A DNA stretch of 64,000 bases from DATDFB01 sp035276475 (GCA_035276475.1 DATELQ010000037.1:1-64000), one strand, 5' to 3'. Shown: positions 45,618 through 54,017, counted from the first letter of the stretch. Numbers and translations: made by a program. The notes: generated from the sequence alone by a model not told the origin.

Positions 45618-47642
45618 TCATTCGATGTAGCCGACGACGACCGTACCACGCGGAACTCTCGTTCCCGCTTTCGGTTCCTGATGCCGCACGTAGGCCGAAT
45701 GAGAGGGCTTCCCGCTGTATTGCGACAAGAAGCGAAGCCCGTATTTCTCGACCTCTGCTCTCGCCTGGTCTGCGCTCATCTTGAGGATGTACGGGACGAC
45801 GACTTCGTCAGACAAATTGCGACCGGTCGACACATACACGGTGATGACCGATCCGCGCTTGACGAGCGTTCCTGGCGGCGGGTCCTGGCGCACGATGAGG
45901 CCGCGTGCGGCTCTGCTGTCGACGGATTCTGCACGCAACGTCAACCCCAGCCACGGGAGGTCGTCGGACGCCTGCATCCATGTCTCTCCCCTGAGCTCGG
46001 GCACGATGACCGGCGGAGGTGGAGGCACGGGCGTAGGCGTGGGAGTAGGGGCAGATGACGACGACGATGGAGGTGGAGGTGGATGCGGCGGGCTCGGAAC
46101 GAGCGGCGATGCGAGCTGCGCATATGCCTCCGAGTAGCTCTGTGCCAATTCGGAACGACCCAGTTTTGTCAGCGCTACGTCCGCGGCATGGAACGGAGCG
46201 GCGAAATCTGGATCGGATTGCGTGGCCCGCAGGAACGAAGCGAGTGCCTCCTCCCAATTTCCGCGGCGTGCGTGCAAGTAGCCCATGTAGAGGTGCGCGG
46301 GTGCGAACGAGGGGTCGCGCCGCAGGACGTCCTGGTATTGCGCGGTGGCGCGCTCGACGTCATTCGCCGCCTCGGCGACGCGCGCCAATCCGACGCGCGC
46401 GAACAGCGACTCCGGCTCGAATTTGAGGGCCAGGTTGAAATACCTCCGAGCCTCTTCGAGATTCGCGTTGGCGCGCAGCAGGGCCACCTCGCCGCGATGA
46501 TAGGCAGGCTTGGCATGGTTCGGTTCGGCGCGGCCTTGGAGCGCCGGCTCGAGCACCTTGTCATACGCACTCTCGGCGCGTTCCAGGAGTTTTCGTGCCC
46601 CATCGGCGTCTCCTCGGCGATAGGCGGTCCCAGCTTCGTCAAGATAAAAATCTCCGGCGTCGTTGTTGGAAACGAATGCCGAGGGATTGATCTTGATAGC
46701 CCTCGCCAAGCGTTCCCCAGCTTTCGTGAAATCGCCCACCAGACGGTACGCCGTAGCGAGATTGTGATTGTAGACAGCGACGTGACGCTCGTCGCCGGCG
46801 GAGGGCTCGCCACTTTTGACATAGGCCGCAATGGCCTTCGCCGGTTCCGCCCAATCGACATAGACATTGCCGAGGATTTCGAACTGCCCTTTGTCCTCAG
46901 GAGACCAGATCGTCCGGAAGCGCGCTTCACGATACGCGGCCGCGCGCTCTTTGTCGGAATCGAAGTTCGGAATCAACTGCACGGACGGCCGCGCCGGCCG
47001 CATGGAGAGAATCACGTTCGCGTTGGCGTCGACGGCCTTGCGCACGCTCTCCTCGCCCGCAGGGCTGACCTCTGGTGACGCGCCGCCGGACGGAATCGTG
47101 AGACGGCGGAGAGGCGTCAGCCGGCGCCCGAGGCGTGCCTCCGGCGGCGCGACGGGCATGACCTCGAGCTCTCCTTCGAGTTGGAGAATCTCCGTTCCCG
47201 CCTCGGTCACTTCGACCTGGAATTCCGTTCCCTTTGCGGCAAGCGTCACGGTTTGCGTTCTTGCCTCGAAAAATCCCCGCAAGGTCGCAAACAACTTTCC
47301 AACGAGCAGGAAGATGGACTTCGAATTCGCCAGTTCGAACGAAGTGACGCCGTGAACCGTGATGTCTGCTTCCGACGCGCCGAGGGACATGACCAGAACC
47401 GAGGCGCCCAAAACCTGGATCCGGTCGCCGGCACAGAGCGGCATCCCCTTCCGAACCCTCGTCGACATCTGCCGGCGGATGATCTTGATCTGCTCCTCGC
47501 CGGCGGACTGGGTGCTGACCGAGCCGATCGCGATGCCGGTGATTCGTCCGACCACCGGCGTATTGCACGACACTTCGTCCGGGGCGGCAAATCCGCTGGC
47601 TGCAATGGCCGACAATGCGACGACAGCCAGCGCCGTGCGCAT
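45618..47642 (-). CDS. FecR - TPR - PASTA secreted protein
   Basis: A 674-residue exported protein with an unusual combination of domains. Signal peptide MRTALAVVALSAIAASGFAA is followed by a FecR-type beta domain (about 50-170; MPLCAGDRIQVLGASVLVMSLG, KLFATLRGFFEARTQTVTLAAKGTEFQVEV). TPR repeats (about 230-500) include NHNLATAYRLVGDFTKAGERLARAIKINP-type units and HLYMGYLHARRGNWEEALASF. A Pro/Ser linker (about 505-545) leads to two PASTA-like domains (VIVPELRGETWMQASDDLPWLGL; VVVPYILKMSADQARAEVEKYGL). PASTA domains usually bind peptidoglycan or beta-lactams. It is the second gene after the CHASE2 gene on the minus strand (adjacent stop and start), so the two probably form one system. Confidence 0.9.
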   Translation of the reverse strand: MRTALAVVALSAIAASGFAAPDEVSCNTPVVGRITGIAIGSVSTQSAGEEQIKIIRRQMSTRVRKGMPLCAGDRIQVLGASVLVMSLGASEADITVHGVTSFELANSKSIFLLVGKLFATLRGFFEARTQTVTLAAKGTEFQVEVTEAGTEILQLEGELEVMPVAPPEARLGRRLTPLRRLTIPSGGASPEVSPAGEESVRKAVDANANVILSMRPARPSVQLIPNFDSDKERAAAYREARFRTIWSPEDKGQFEILGNVYVDWAEPAKAIAAYVKSGEPSAGDERHVAVYNHNLATAYRLVGDFTKAGERLARAIKINPSAFVSNNDAGDFYLDEAGTAYRRGDADGARKLLERAESAYDKVLEPALQGRAEPNHAKPAYHRGEVALLRANANLEEARRYFNLALKFEPESLFARVGLARVAEAANDVERATAQYQDVLRRDPSFAPAHLYMGYLHARRGNWEEALASFLRATQSDPDFAAPFHAADVALTKLGRSELAQSYSEAYAQLASPLVPSPPHPPPPPSSSSSAPTPTPTPVPPPPPVIVPELRGETWMQASDDLPWLGLTLRAESVDSRAARGLIVRQDPPPGTLVKRGSVITVYVSTGRNLSDEVVVPYILKMSADQARAEVEKYGLRFLSQYSGKPSHSAYVRHQEPKAGTRVPRGTVVVGYIE

Positions 47643-48953
47643 TTACGTCCCCTCGTTCTCCGAAGGTTTGGCGGACAAAGCCGGCGCGGCTCCGCAGTAG
47701 TAATACGACGCAATGACGGCGACTGCGCCGTATCCGACGTCGAAGAGCACCGAAGCGCTGCGGTAGAAGATCCAGACCACGATCGCGTACAGCACGAGGA
47801 GCACGATCAGGCCCGCGGGGAGCTTGCGCTTTCCGGCGACCTTCGTGTCGACTTCGATGTCTGACTTCGGTAGTGACGATCGGCCAAAGCCGGCGATCGC
47901 GCCGAGGAGGAGCAGCACCGAAAGGTTGGCCCAGCCGGGCAGCGTTCGCGGATAGGTGTTGCGCGACAAGTCGCTGAAAACGCTGGCGTGAAGCTGATAG
48001 CCGTATGCCTTGACCTGAGGCGTGATCTCGCAACGCTCCCTCTCGGTCTTTACGCCGATAAGCACGATCTGTCCCTTGTACTCGTTTGCAAGACTGGACA
48101 GACGCTTGAGCTCTTTCACATATGAGTCGCCTTCGCCGAAACCGCGCCGGCCATAGCGAAGCGGCATGGTGGCGATGTTGTGACCGGTCTCGTCGGATTC
48201 GATCGTGCAGGAAATGCGGTCGATCTCCCGGTCGCCGGCATAGAGGATCAGACGTCGCGCTTTGGTGTCGAGCCTGACGGACGGCCGCGCCTTCGACGAT
48301 GGACTCTTCTCCAGAATTCGCATCATGACCGCGAGCGAGGCATACGCATCTTCCGGCGATACCGCGACGTTTGCGGGGAGCTTCGACCGCGCCAGCACGT
48401 ATTTGCGGACGTACTCCGTGGAGGCGCCATGCTCGAGCCGCTTTCCACCGACGTGGACCCATCCCCAGGCGACGTCTTTGAATGCATCGAGCAGGTCGGG
48501 GGTGTCATCGTTGCGCAGATCAGCTCCGAGCAGGATGCTCGTGGTCGCGCTCTGCACGGCTTTCACCATTTCGGCGTTGGCGCTCTGATACTCCGCGCCG
48601 TCGTTCGGCGAGGGAAACGTCAGATCGAACGCGACGAACTTCGGCGCATTCGCGAGCGCCTGAAGGAACAAGGCGTGCTGCCGCCGCCATAGTTGTTCCT
48701 CTTGAGCGAAATTGCCGCGGACGTTCTCGAGCGTGTCTTTCTCGTCGATATACAGCATGTGCAGCGACGGCGTGGATCGCGCCGCGACGCTGTATTCCAT
48801 CTGTTCGAGCTGCAGACGCTCGAGCCAGTCGTCGATGCCGAGAAGGTTGAGCAGGTGAGTGAATGAGGCTAGGGAGACGGCGAGTACGACGAGAAAGAGT
48901 TTCCACACGAATCGCGCACGGCGATGATTCGTGACCAGCAGGAGCTTCCGCAG
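47643..48953 (-). CDS. CHASE2-domain membrane protein
   Basis: About 436 residues: an N-terminal membrane helix (FVWKLFLVVLAVSLASFTHLL), an extracytoplasmic CHASE2 sensor (about 55-340) and two or three C-terminal helices (LSVLLLLGAIAGFG, LPAGLIVLLVLYAIVVWIFY, FDVGYGAVAVIASYYYCG). CHASE2 hallmarks are SLHMLYIDEKD, FVAFDLTFPSPNDGAEYQSANAEMVKAV and VLIGVKTERER. No kinase, cyclase or GGDEF output follows, so signalling must pass through a partner, presumably the FecR/TPR/PASTA protein. The start is uncertain: CTG at 48953 has GGAGG 7 nt upstream; GTG 48908 is the next in-frame choice; an ATG upstream would overlap the divergent gene. Confidence 0.85.
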   Translation of the reverse strand: MRKLLLVTNHRRARFVWKLFLVVLAVSLASFTHLLNLLGIDDWLERLQLEQMEYSVAARSTPSLHMLYIDEKDTLENVRGNFAQEEQLWRRQHALFLQALANAPKFVAFDLTFPSPNDGAEYQSANAEMVKAVQSATTSILLGADLRNDDTPDLLDAFKDVAWGWVHVGGKRLEHGASTEYVRKYVLARSKLPANVAVSPEDAYASLAVMMRILEKSPSSKARPSVRLDTKARRLILYAGDREIDRISCTIESDETGHNIATMPLRYGRRGFGEGDSYVKELKRLSSLANEYKGQIVLIGVKTERERCEITPQVKAYGYQLHASVFSDLSRNTYPRTLPGWANLSVLLLLGAIAGFGRSSLPKSDIEVDTKVAGKRKLPAGLIVLLVLYAIVVWIFYRSASVLFDVGYGAVAVIASYYYCGAAPALSAKPSENEGT

Positions 48954-49083
48954 CGTATGACCTCCGGACGTATGCAGATCATGATACGCGCGACCGGCCT
49001 CGAGGATGCGATCGGGACGTACTGGCGCGACCGGCTGTAATTTCGCTGAAACGCTAGCGGTCTTTCCGTCACTACATAACGGA

Positions 49084-49845
49084 ATGACCATCGTCCAGGC
49101 ACCCGTCCAACGGGTATGCACCACCTGCGGCGCCACGCTCAGTCCGGGCGCGCGCAAGTGCTCGGAATGCACGTCGTATCAGGGCGAATGCGACGCCTGC
49201 GGGATGCCGATCCCCGAGAACGCCAAGCGCTGCTCCGGATGCAAGGCCTTCCAGGACGGGCATCCCTGCCGGTCGTGCGGACTGACAATGCCGGCTTCCG
49301 CGAAGCGATGCCCGGAGTGCAAGGCGTTCCAGAACTGGCGGGCCTTCGTTCCGGACAATCAAGTCGTACTGGCTCTCCTCGTCTCGCTGATCTCGATCCT
49401 GAGCGCCGTCGTGCCGGCGGCCTACAAAGCGTGGAACAACCGCTCCGACGCGTACGTGCGCGTGATCGGCCACACCGTCGACAACGACTCCAATCCCGTG
49501 TTGCTCGTTCTGGTGGCCAACAACGGAGGCCGTCCCGCTCTCGTCCGCGGCGCCGCCCTGGTCGGAAAAGGGCTGCCCATCGGCAGTACGCCGCTGACGA
49601 TCCTCGATCCGACGCAGGAGCTCGTGCTGCCGTCGAAAGCGACGATGCTCCGCCTGACGACGCTGGATATCAACACGCCGGCCAAGCGCGACGCGCTCCT
49701 GGCGTTGCTGCCGAAGGGCGAGATCACCGTCAGCGTGGAGGTGGAAGAGACGGGACGGCTCGGCCGCCGTTTCACCCGTCAGCAGTCCGACGTTGCAAAG
49801 GGGGCCCAAATTGAGGAACTGGTGCAGAAGCGCGTTCTTCCTTAG
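49084..49845 (+). CDS. Triple zinc-ribbon membrane-anchored protein
   Basis: A 253-residue protein. Residues 12-80 hold three tandem double-zinc-ribbon-like units: CTTCGATLSPGARKCSEC, CDACGMPIPENAKRCSGC and CRSCGLTMPASAKRCPEC, each followed by a short aromatic linker (TSYQ, KAFQ, KAFQ). A single transmembrane helix (VVLALLVSLISILSAVVPAAY, about 93-115) leads to a beta-rich outer domain (VRVIGHTVDNDSNPVLLVLVANNG) with no recognised relatives. The topology would place ribbons in the cytoplasm. The next gene's start lies inside this one. The CHASE2 gene is divergent from it, about 130 bp away. Confidence 0.85.
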   Translation: MTIVQAPVQRVCTTCGATLSPGARKCSECTSYQGECDACGMPIPENAKRCSGCKAFQDGHPCRSCGLTMPASAKRCPECKAFQNWRAFVPDNQVVLALLVSLISILSAVVPAAYKAWNNRSDAYVRVIGHTVDNDSNPVLLVLVANNGGRPALVRGAALVGKGLPIGSTPLTILDPTQELVLPSKATMLRLTTLDINTPAKRDALLALLPKGEITVSVEVEETGRLGRRFTRQQSDVAKGAQIEELVQKRVLP

Positions 49846-50539
49846 CTTCGTGAGCGCCTCGGCGGCCGCGCAGGTGTGCGACCTCGTGCGCGTGGAGTTC
49901 AATGGCTGCGCCGGCGCAAGCCTCCCGGCCGCGATCGACGTGAACGTCGGCGACGAGACCCTCACGGTCCGAAAGCAGCCGGACGGTGCGTGGGAAGGGC
50001 GCGCCCAAAGCTCGTTCCGGCCGTCGCAAAAGACACTGACCGTCGATCTGCCGAACGTCCGCACGACGTGCAAGGTCAGCGGAAGTGCGCAGACCATCGC
50101 CGGCGGCGCCTCGTGCCGCGCGGTCTACAGCGTCCGCTGCGAGTCGCTCTGGTCGTTGCACGTGACGAACACGATCAAGAAGAAGACGCCGCTGTCGTAC
50201 CGCTGCGAGACGGAAGCGAACACCATCCGCTCCTGCGACGACGATGCGGCGCCCACCGCCGCGACCATCGCGCTCGTTCCCGAGTCTCCGCTGACCATTC
50301 CGCCGGTCGGCGTCTCGCAGGGCGTCATCCTCGGCCTCACCTCCGCCGACGGAACGGCCATCGAGTACATGGTCAAGGAGAAGACGCTGCGGAAGCTCGG
50401 CAAAACGGTGAAGCTCTCCGCGCTCCCTCCCCGTCCGGCAGTGCAGAGCGCCGGAGGCTCGAATCCGTTCCTCACCGCGCTCAAGACGCAGCAGGCGCTC
50501 GCCTTCGAGCACATCGTTCTGACGTGGGACACGCCATGA
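49811..50539 (+). CDS. Secreted cysteine-containing protein of unknown function
   Basis: A 242-residue exported protein starting at TTG 49811, preceded by a G-rich ribosome-binding stretch and overlapping the zinc-ribbon gene by 35 nt. The signal peptide is RSAFFLSFVSASAAA. The mature part contains at least six cysteines (QVCDLVRVEFNGCAG, VRTTCKVSG, GASCRAVYSVRCESL, YRCETEANTIRSCDDD), suggesting periplasmic disulfides. No domain was recognised. Its stop overlaps the next ATG (ATGA). Together with its neighbours it forms a tightly coupled three-gene unit of unknown role. Confidence 0.75.
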   Translation: MRNWCRSAFFLSFVSASAAAQVCDLVRVEFNGCAGASLPAAIDVNVGDETLTVRKQPDGAWEGRAQSSFRPSQKTLTVDLPNVRTTCKVSGSAQTIAGGASCRAVYSVRCESLWSLHVTNTIKKKTPLSYRCETEANTIRSCDDDAAPTAATIALVPESPLTIPPVGVSQGVILGLTSADGTAIEYMVKEKTLRKLGKTVKLSALPPRPAVQSAGGSNPFLTALKTQQALAFEHIVLTWDTP

Positions 50540-51441
50540 GACGCGTCGGGCTGGCCGCCGTTCTTCTGCTCTGCTCCATCGCGAGCCGCGCGCAGGAGTT
50601 CGAGATCTTCGATCCGAACGACTTCATCGACCCGCGCGAGCGCGGCGCCGTCTTCGCCCCGACGGGGTGGCAGCTTCTCGCGCCCGGGAGTCCGTTCTCG
50701 GTCGTGCGGGTCTACGGCGGGCAGGTCAGCAACTATCAGTGGCGCGACACGCCCACCGGCGCGGATCTCACGTTCGCGCACGTGGTCTGGAACCGCTATC
50801 GCGACAACCGCCAGTTCAACCTGAAGCTGACGACGTACGACGTCGAGGAGGGCGCTCACCTGCCGTGGTACCGCGGCACGATCCAGTTCGCGCGCTACTT
50901 CGCCATTCCGACGACCCGAGGAATGTCGGTCGGCGCCGGAGACCCGGTGCGCGCCGCCGGGCGGATCCTCTTCACCGGCTCGCTCGAACAGAACCCGCTG
51001 CGGGAAACGGACGTCCGCGCGCGCGTGGTCGATCACGAATTCGGCATCGAGGTGGACGCGTATCTCCGGACGACGAGGTTCACCACCTCCGGCTCGGTGG
51101 TCTGGACGCGGCGCGTCGTCGACGACGGCCGCTACGCCGACCGCCTGGTCTATTTTTACCGCGGACCGGAGATCAGCAAGTTCGACAACCGCCTCCGCTT
51201 CGCCGCGAACCTCGCCTGCGGCGGCGAGCACACCGACCGCTGGCGCTGGGGCGCCACCCGCCTGATCGCAACGACGTCGATCGATCTCCCGACGGCGGGC
51301 GGCCGGCGGCTCGGAACGGTGAATCTGGCCTGGGGTCCGTCGTACCTGCCGGGCAGCGCGACGCAGCGTACGCAGCGCGAGCTGGCCATTTACTTCGACC
51401 GCACCGTCATGGCCCACCTCGGACCGTTGCCGCTGCGGTGA
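50536..51441 (+). CDS. Secreted protein of unknown function
   Basis: A 301-residue exported protein with signal peptide MRRVGLAAVLLLCSIASRAQ. The mature region is rich in alternating aromatic/charged strands (VRVYGGQVSNYQWRDT, LTFAHVVWNRYRDNRQFNLKLTTYDV, IQFARYFAIPTTRG, YLRTTRFTTSGSVVWTRRV, DNRLRFAANLACGG). It ends RELAIYFDRTVMAHLGPLPLR. The pattern resembles an outer-membrane beta-barrel, which is inference. It begins at an ATGA overlap with the preceding gene and is the last of the zinc-ribbon cluster. Confidence 0.75.
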   Translation: MRRVGLAAVLLLCSIASRAQEFEIFDPNDFIDPRERGAVFAPTGWQLLAPGSPFSVVRVYGGQVSNYQWRDTPTGADLTFAHVVWNRYRDNRQFNLKLTTYDVEEGAHLPWYRGTIQFARYFAIPTTRGMSVGAGDPVRAAGRILFTGSLEQNPLRETDVRARVVDHEFGIEVDAYLRTTRFTTSGSVVWTRRVVDDGRYADRLVYFYRGPEISKFDNRLRFAANLACGGEHTDRWRWGATRLIATTSIDLPTAGGRRLGTVNLAWGPSYLPGSATQRTQRELAIYFDRTVMAHLGPLPLR

Positions 51442-51470
51442 GCGTGCGGTAGCGGCGACATTCGCGGATA

Positions 51471-52079
51471 ATGGACGCGATGTCGACGCCCGAATCCGCT
51501 CTGGTCAGTCCGACCGAGTATCTCGAGATCGAACGGAATTCCGAGATCCGGCACGAGTACGTCAACGGACGGATGTACGAGATGTCGGGCGCCAGCGACG
51601 CGCACTCTCTCATCGGTTGGAACCTGATCAGGGTACTTTCCAATCAGATAGGCGACCGTCCCTGTCGCGTGTACTACGGGGACATGCGCGTGAAGGTCAG
51701 CCCTACGGGGATGTATACCTATCCCGACATCGCCGCGCTCTGCGACAAACCTCGACTCGAGAATTTCAAGGGCATCGACACGCTGCTGAACCCGAGCGTG
51801 ATCATCGAAGTGCTCTCCCACACGACCGAGTCGTACGACCGCGGCGACAAGTTCGAGCACTACCGCCGTCTGGAGTCGCTGCAGGAGTACGTTCTCGTGC
51901 CGCAGCACCGGATGCGCGTCGAGCAGTTCGTCCGCGACGGCGCCGACTGGCGGCTGTCGGAGCTCAGCGACCCACAGGCATTGCTCCGCCTCGCGCCGAT
52001 CGGCTGCGAGATCAGCCTCGCCGACATTTACCGAGGCGTCGAGTTCCCGAGCATCGAGAGCTCGCGCTGGCCCCGCTGA
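51471..52079 (+). CDS. Uma2 family (DUF820) endonuclease-like protein
   Basis: A 202-residue protein of the Uma2 family, which has a PD-(D/E)XK nuclease fold and is greatly expanded in cyanobacteria. Typical motifs are MSTPESALVSPTEYLEIER, RHEYVNGRMYEMSGASDAHSLIGWNL, YGDMRVKV, YTYPDIAALCDKP (catalytic Asp), NPSVIIEVLSHTTESYDRGDKFEHYRRL (Glu and following Lys) and LQEYVLV. ATG 51471 or 51480 could be the start. The coding sequence looks slightly less G+C-rich than its neighbours, which may hint at transfer. The biological role of Uma2 proteins is not established. Confidence 0.9.
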   Translation: MDAMSTPESALVSPTEYLEIERNSEIRHEYVNGRMYEMSGASDAHSLIGWNLIRVLSNQIGDRPCRVYYGDMRVKVSPTGMYTYPDIAALCDKPRLENFKGIDTLLNPSVIIEVLSHTTESYDRGDKFEHYRRLESLQEYVLVPQHRMRVEQFVRDGADWRLSELSDPQALLRLAPIGCEISLADIYRGVEFPSIESSRWPR

Positions 52080-52117
52080 TCGCACAATCGACGGCAACCG
52101 CCGCGGTCATCGCCGGC

Positions 52118-52873
52118 GTGTTTGCCGCGATGCTGATCGCGGAGTCGCTCGCGCCACTGCGGCGCACCGTCGAGTCGAAGCTGCGCCGCGTCGCGCGCAA
52201 CCTGACGATCGGCGGCATCGCGCTGGCGATCACGCCGTGGCTGCAGGCGCTGCTGCTGCATCCGACGGCGGCGTGGATCGCGCGGCACCACGTCGGCCTC
52301 TTGCAGATCGTGCAGTGGCCGCCGTGGCTCGAGACGCTCGTCGCCGTCGTCCTTCTCGACTACACGCTCTGGTGGTGGCACTGGGCCACGCACCGCGTGC
52401 CGTTCCTCTGGCGCTTTCACCTCGTGCACCACGTCGACCGCGACCTCGACGCCTCCACCGCGCTGCGCTTCCACTTCGGCGAGCTGGCGCTCTCCGTCCC
52501 GGTGCGCGCGCTGCAGATAATCGTCATCGGCGTCGAGCCGCACGCGCTCTGGCTGTGGCAGACGATCGTCTTCGCCTCGATCCTCTTCCACCACTCGAAC
52601 CTGCGCCTGCCCGAGGCCTTCGAGCGCGTGCTCGTGCGCGTCATCGTCACGCCGCGCATGCACGGCATCCATCACTCCGATCGCCTCGGCGACACCGACA
52701 GCAACTGGTCGAACCTCCTCTCCGCGTGGGACTCCCTGCACGGCACGATGCGGCTCGACGTCGCGCAGCCGGAGATCACCATCGGCGTGCCGGCGTACGC
52801 GGATCGCGAGGAAGTCACGATCGGGAAGATGCTCCTCCTCCCCTTCCGCCGGCGCCTGCGCGAGTGGCGCTGA
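52118..52873 (+). CDS. Fatty-acid hydroxylase / sterol desaturase family protein
   Basis: A membrane di-iron oxygenase of about 251 residues with the histidine clusters of the family: HWATH, HLVHHVDRD and HGIHHSDR, plus FHHSNLRLP. Four or so hydrophobic helices surround them (VAVVLLDYTLWWW, ALQIIVIGVEPHALWLWQTIVFASILF). These enzymes hydroxylate or desaturate lipids. The start is uncertain: GTG 52118 and ATG 52130 lack clear ribosome-binding sites. A CTG at 52076 would overlap the Uma2 stop (CTGA) and give a longer hydrophobic N-terminus. It is followed by a 43-bp tandem-repeat array. Confidence 0.87.
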   Translation: MFAAMLIAESLAPLRRTVESKLRRVARNLTIGGIALAITPWLQALLLHPTAAWIARHHVGLLQIVQWPPWLETLVAVVLLDYTLWWWHWATHRVPFLWRFHLVHHVDRDLDASTALRFHFGELALSVPVRALQIIVIGVEPHALWLWQTIVFASILFHHSNLRLPEAFERVLVRVIVTPRMHGIHHSDRLGDTDSNWSNLLSAWDSLHGTMRLDVAQPEITIGVPAYADREEVTIGKMLLLPFRRRLREWR

Positions 52874-52923
52874 TTGCGCGATCGGTGATCGCCGGCGAAC
52901 GGACCGCGATCGATGCCCTGCGT

Positions 52924-53138
52924 GTCCATGCTCCGAGACCGGCGAGCACTGCTCCACGGCCTGCGTGTCCGTGCTCCGAGGCCGGCGAGCACTGCTCCAC
53001 GGCCCGCGTGTCCGTGCTCGCAGACCGGCGAGCATTGCTCCATGCCTCGCGCGTCCGTGCTCGCAGGCCGGCGAGCATTGCTCCATGCCTCGCGTGTCCG
53101 TGCTCGCAGGCCGGCGAGCATTGCTCCACGCGGGGCGT
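52924..53138. repeat. 43-bp tandem repeat, five copies
   Basis: Five head-to-tail copies of exactly 43 bp (52924, 52967, 53010, 53053, 53096) fill the gap between the hydroxylase gene and a convergent small gene. Each copy begins GTCCRTGCTC. In copies 4-5 the segment TGCTCGC-AGGCCG-GCGAGCA can form a 7-bp hairpin; copy 3 has an A in the loop; copies 1-2 carry CTCCG instead of CTCGC, shortening the stem. The array is flanked by the 10-mer GTGATCGCCG on both sides (52885-52894 and 53164-53173). No spacers, so it is not a CRISPR array. The rest of 52874-53173 shows nothing else. Confidence 0.88.
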
Positions 53139-53173
53139 GCACGCGCACGCACGGGAGCGATGCGTGATCGCCG

Positions 53174-53509
53174 CTAGCGGATCGTCGCCCGCTCCAGCGC
53201 GCCGGCCGCCGCGAGCACTTCGCGCAGCTCGCCGCTCGCGCGCTCCACGTCGTCGACGGCGATGCGCAGGAACATCTCGCCGCCCCCCGAGCCGGAGTCG
53301 TCGACCTTGCCGATGCCGCGCTTGGCGATCTCGTCCTCGATCGTGTTCCGCAGTTGCAGCTCCTCGCGCATGGCCATCCCCTTTCCCATCAACCGGATCG
53401 ACACGACGACGTGCGGCCGCGCGTCCTCGGCGCGCAGGCGCTCCGCTTTCTTGCGCACGAAGTGGCCGAAGATGATGAAGAGGACGAGCGGGACGATGAT
53501 CCAGACCAC
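53174..53509 (-). CDS. Small membrane-anchored protein of unknown function
   Basis: A 111-residue protein with an N-terminal transmembrane helix (MVWIIVPLVLFIIFGHFV) followed by a basic patch (RKKAERLR) and a soluble domain. That domain, about 75 residues, reads VVVSIRLMGKGMAMREELQLRNTIEDEIAKRGIGKV with EMFLRIAVDDVERASGELREVL, resembling a small ferredoxin-like alpha/beta fold. Start GTG 53509 overlaps the stop of the upstream gene by one base (TAGTG). Longer readings upstream are shadow of that gene. Function unknown. Confidence 0.75.
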   Translation of the reverse strand: MVWIIVPLVLFIIFGHFVRKKAERLRAEDARPHVVVSIRLMGKGMAMREELQLRNTIEDEIAKRGIGKVDDSGSGGGEMFLRIAVDDVERASGELREVLAAAGALERATIR

Positions 53510-53976
53510 TACACGGCCTCGCGCGCGCGCTGCCGCTGGGCCAGGCGCTGGAGGAAGTCGTAGGCGAGGCCGCCGCTGGTGCGCTTGAGCGTGAGGAAGT
53601 AGACCGCCAGGGCGACGACCCCGCCGATCCAGGCCAGCGCGCCGAGCTGGTTCGTGCGCCCGGCAAAGAACGGCCAGAGCGTGAACAGCAGCGCCCCGGC
53701 CACGCCCGCGAGGAGCAGCGCCAGCCGCTGCGCCTTCGGCGCGTCGATCTCGCGGTTGCAAACGAGCGTCACCGTCGTCTCGCTCTCCGCCGCCCACGAC
53801 ACCGTGCACTCCACCCCGCCCGCCACCGCCACCCCGCGGCGCAGCGGCAGCACGAAGTCGCGCTCGTTGTCGCGCTCGGCCTTCATCTCGCCGCCGTAAA
53901 GGTCGACGAGCTCCGCGATCGTCTCTTCGATGCCGTCGCGGGGGATGCGGTCTTCGGTCAGCTCAACGGGGGTCAT
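53509..53976 (-). CDS. Two-helix membrane protein of unknown function
   Basis: A 155-residue protein with a soluble N-terminal part of about 85 residues (TPVELTEDRIPRDGIEETIAELVDLYGGEMKAERDNERDFVLPLRRGVAVAGG...TVTLVCNREID). Two membrane helices follow (LALLLAGVAGALLFTLWPFFA and ALAWIGGVVALAVYFLTL), then a short basic C-terminus. It is translationally coupled to the downstream small membrane protein (1-nt overlap), so the two probably act together. It is divergent from the gene at 54018. No family was recognised. Confidence 0.75.
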   Translation of the reverse strand: MTPVELTEDRIPRDGIEETIAELVDLYGGEMKAERDNERDFVLPLRRGVAVAGGVECTVSWAAESETTVTLVCNREIDAPKAQRLALLLAGVAGALLFTLWPFFAGRTNQLGALAWIGGVVALAVYFLTLKRTSGGLAYDFLQRLAQRQRAREAV

Positions 53977-54017
53977 GCGGGTCTGTCGAACTACTCCTAC
54001 AACGAAAGGGGATAGTC

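Noticed and set aside
51471..52079. Uma2 gene as evidence for a mobile island or restriction system
   Set aside because: No methylase, integrase, transposase, direct repeats or tRNA junction around it; a single Uma2 gene is not enough.
52924..53138. CRISPR-like array of repeats
   Set aside because: Copies are directly abutting at 43-bp spacing with no variable spacers, and no cas genes are nearby; it is a plain tandem repeat.
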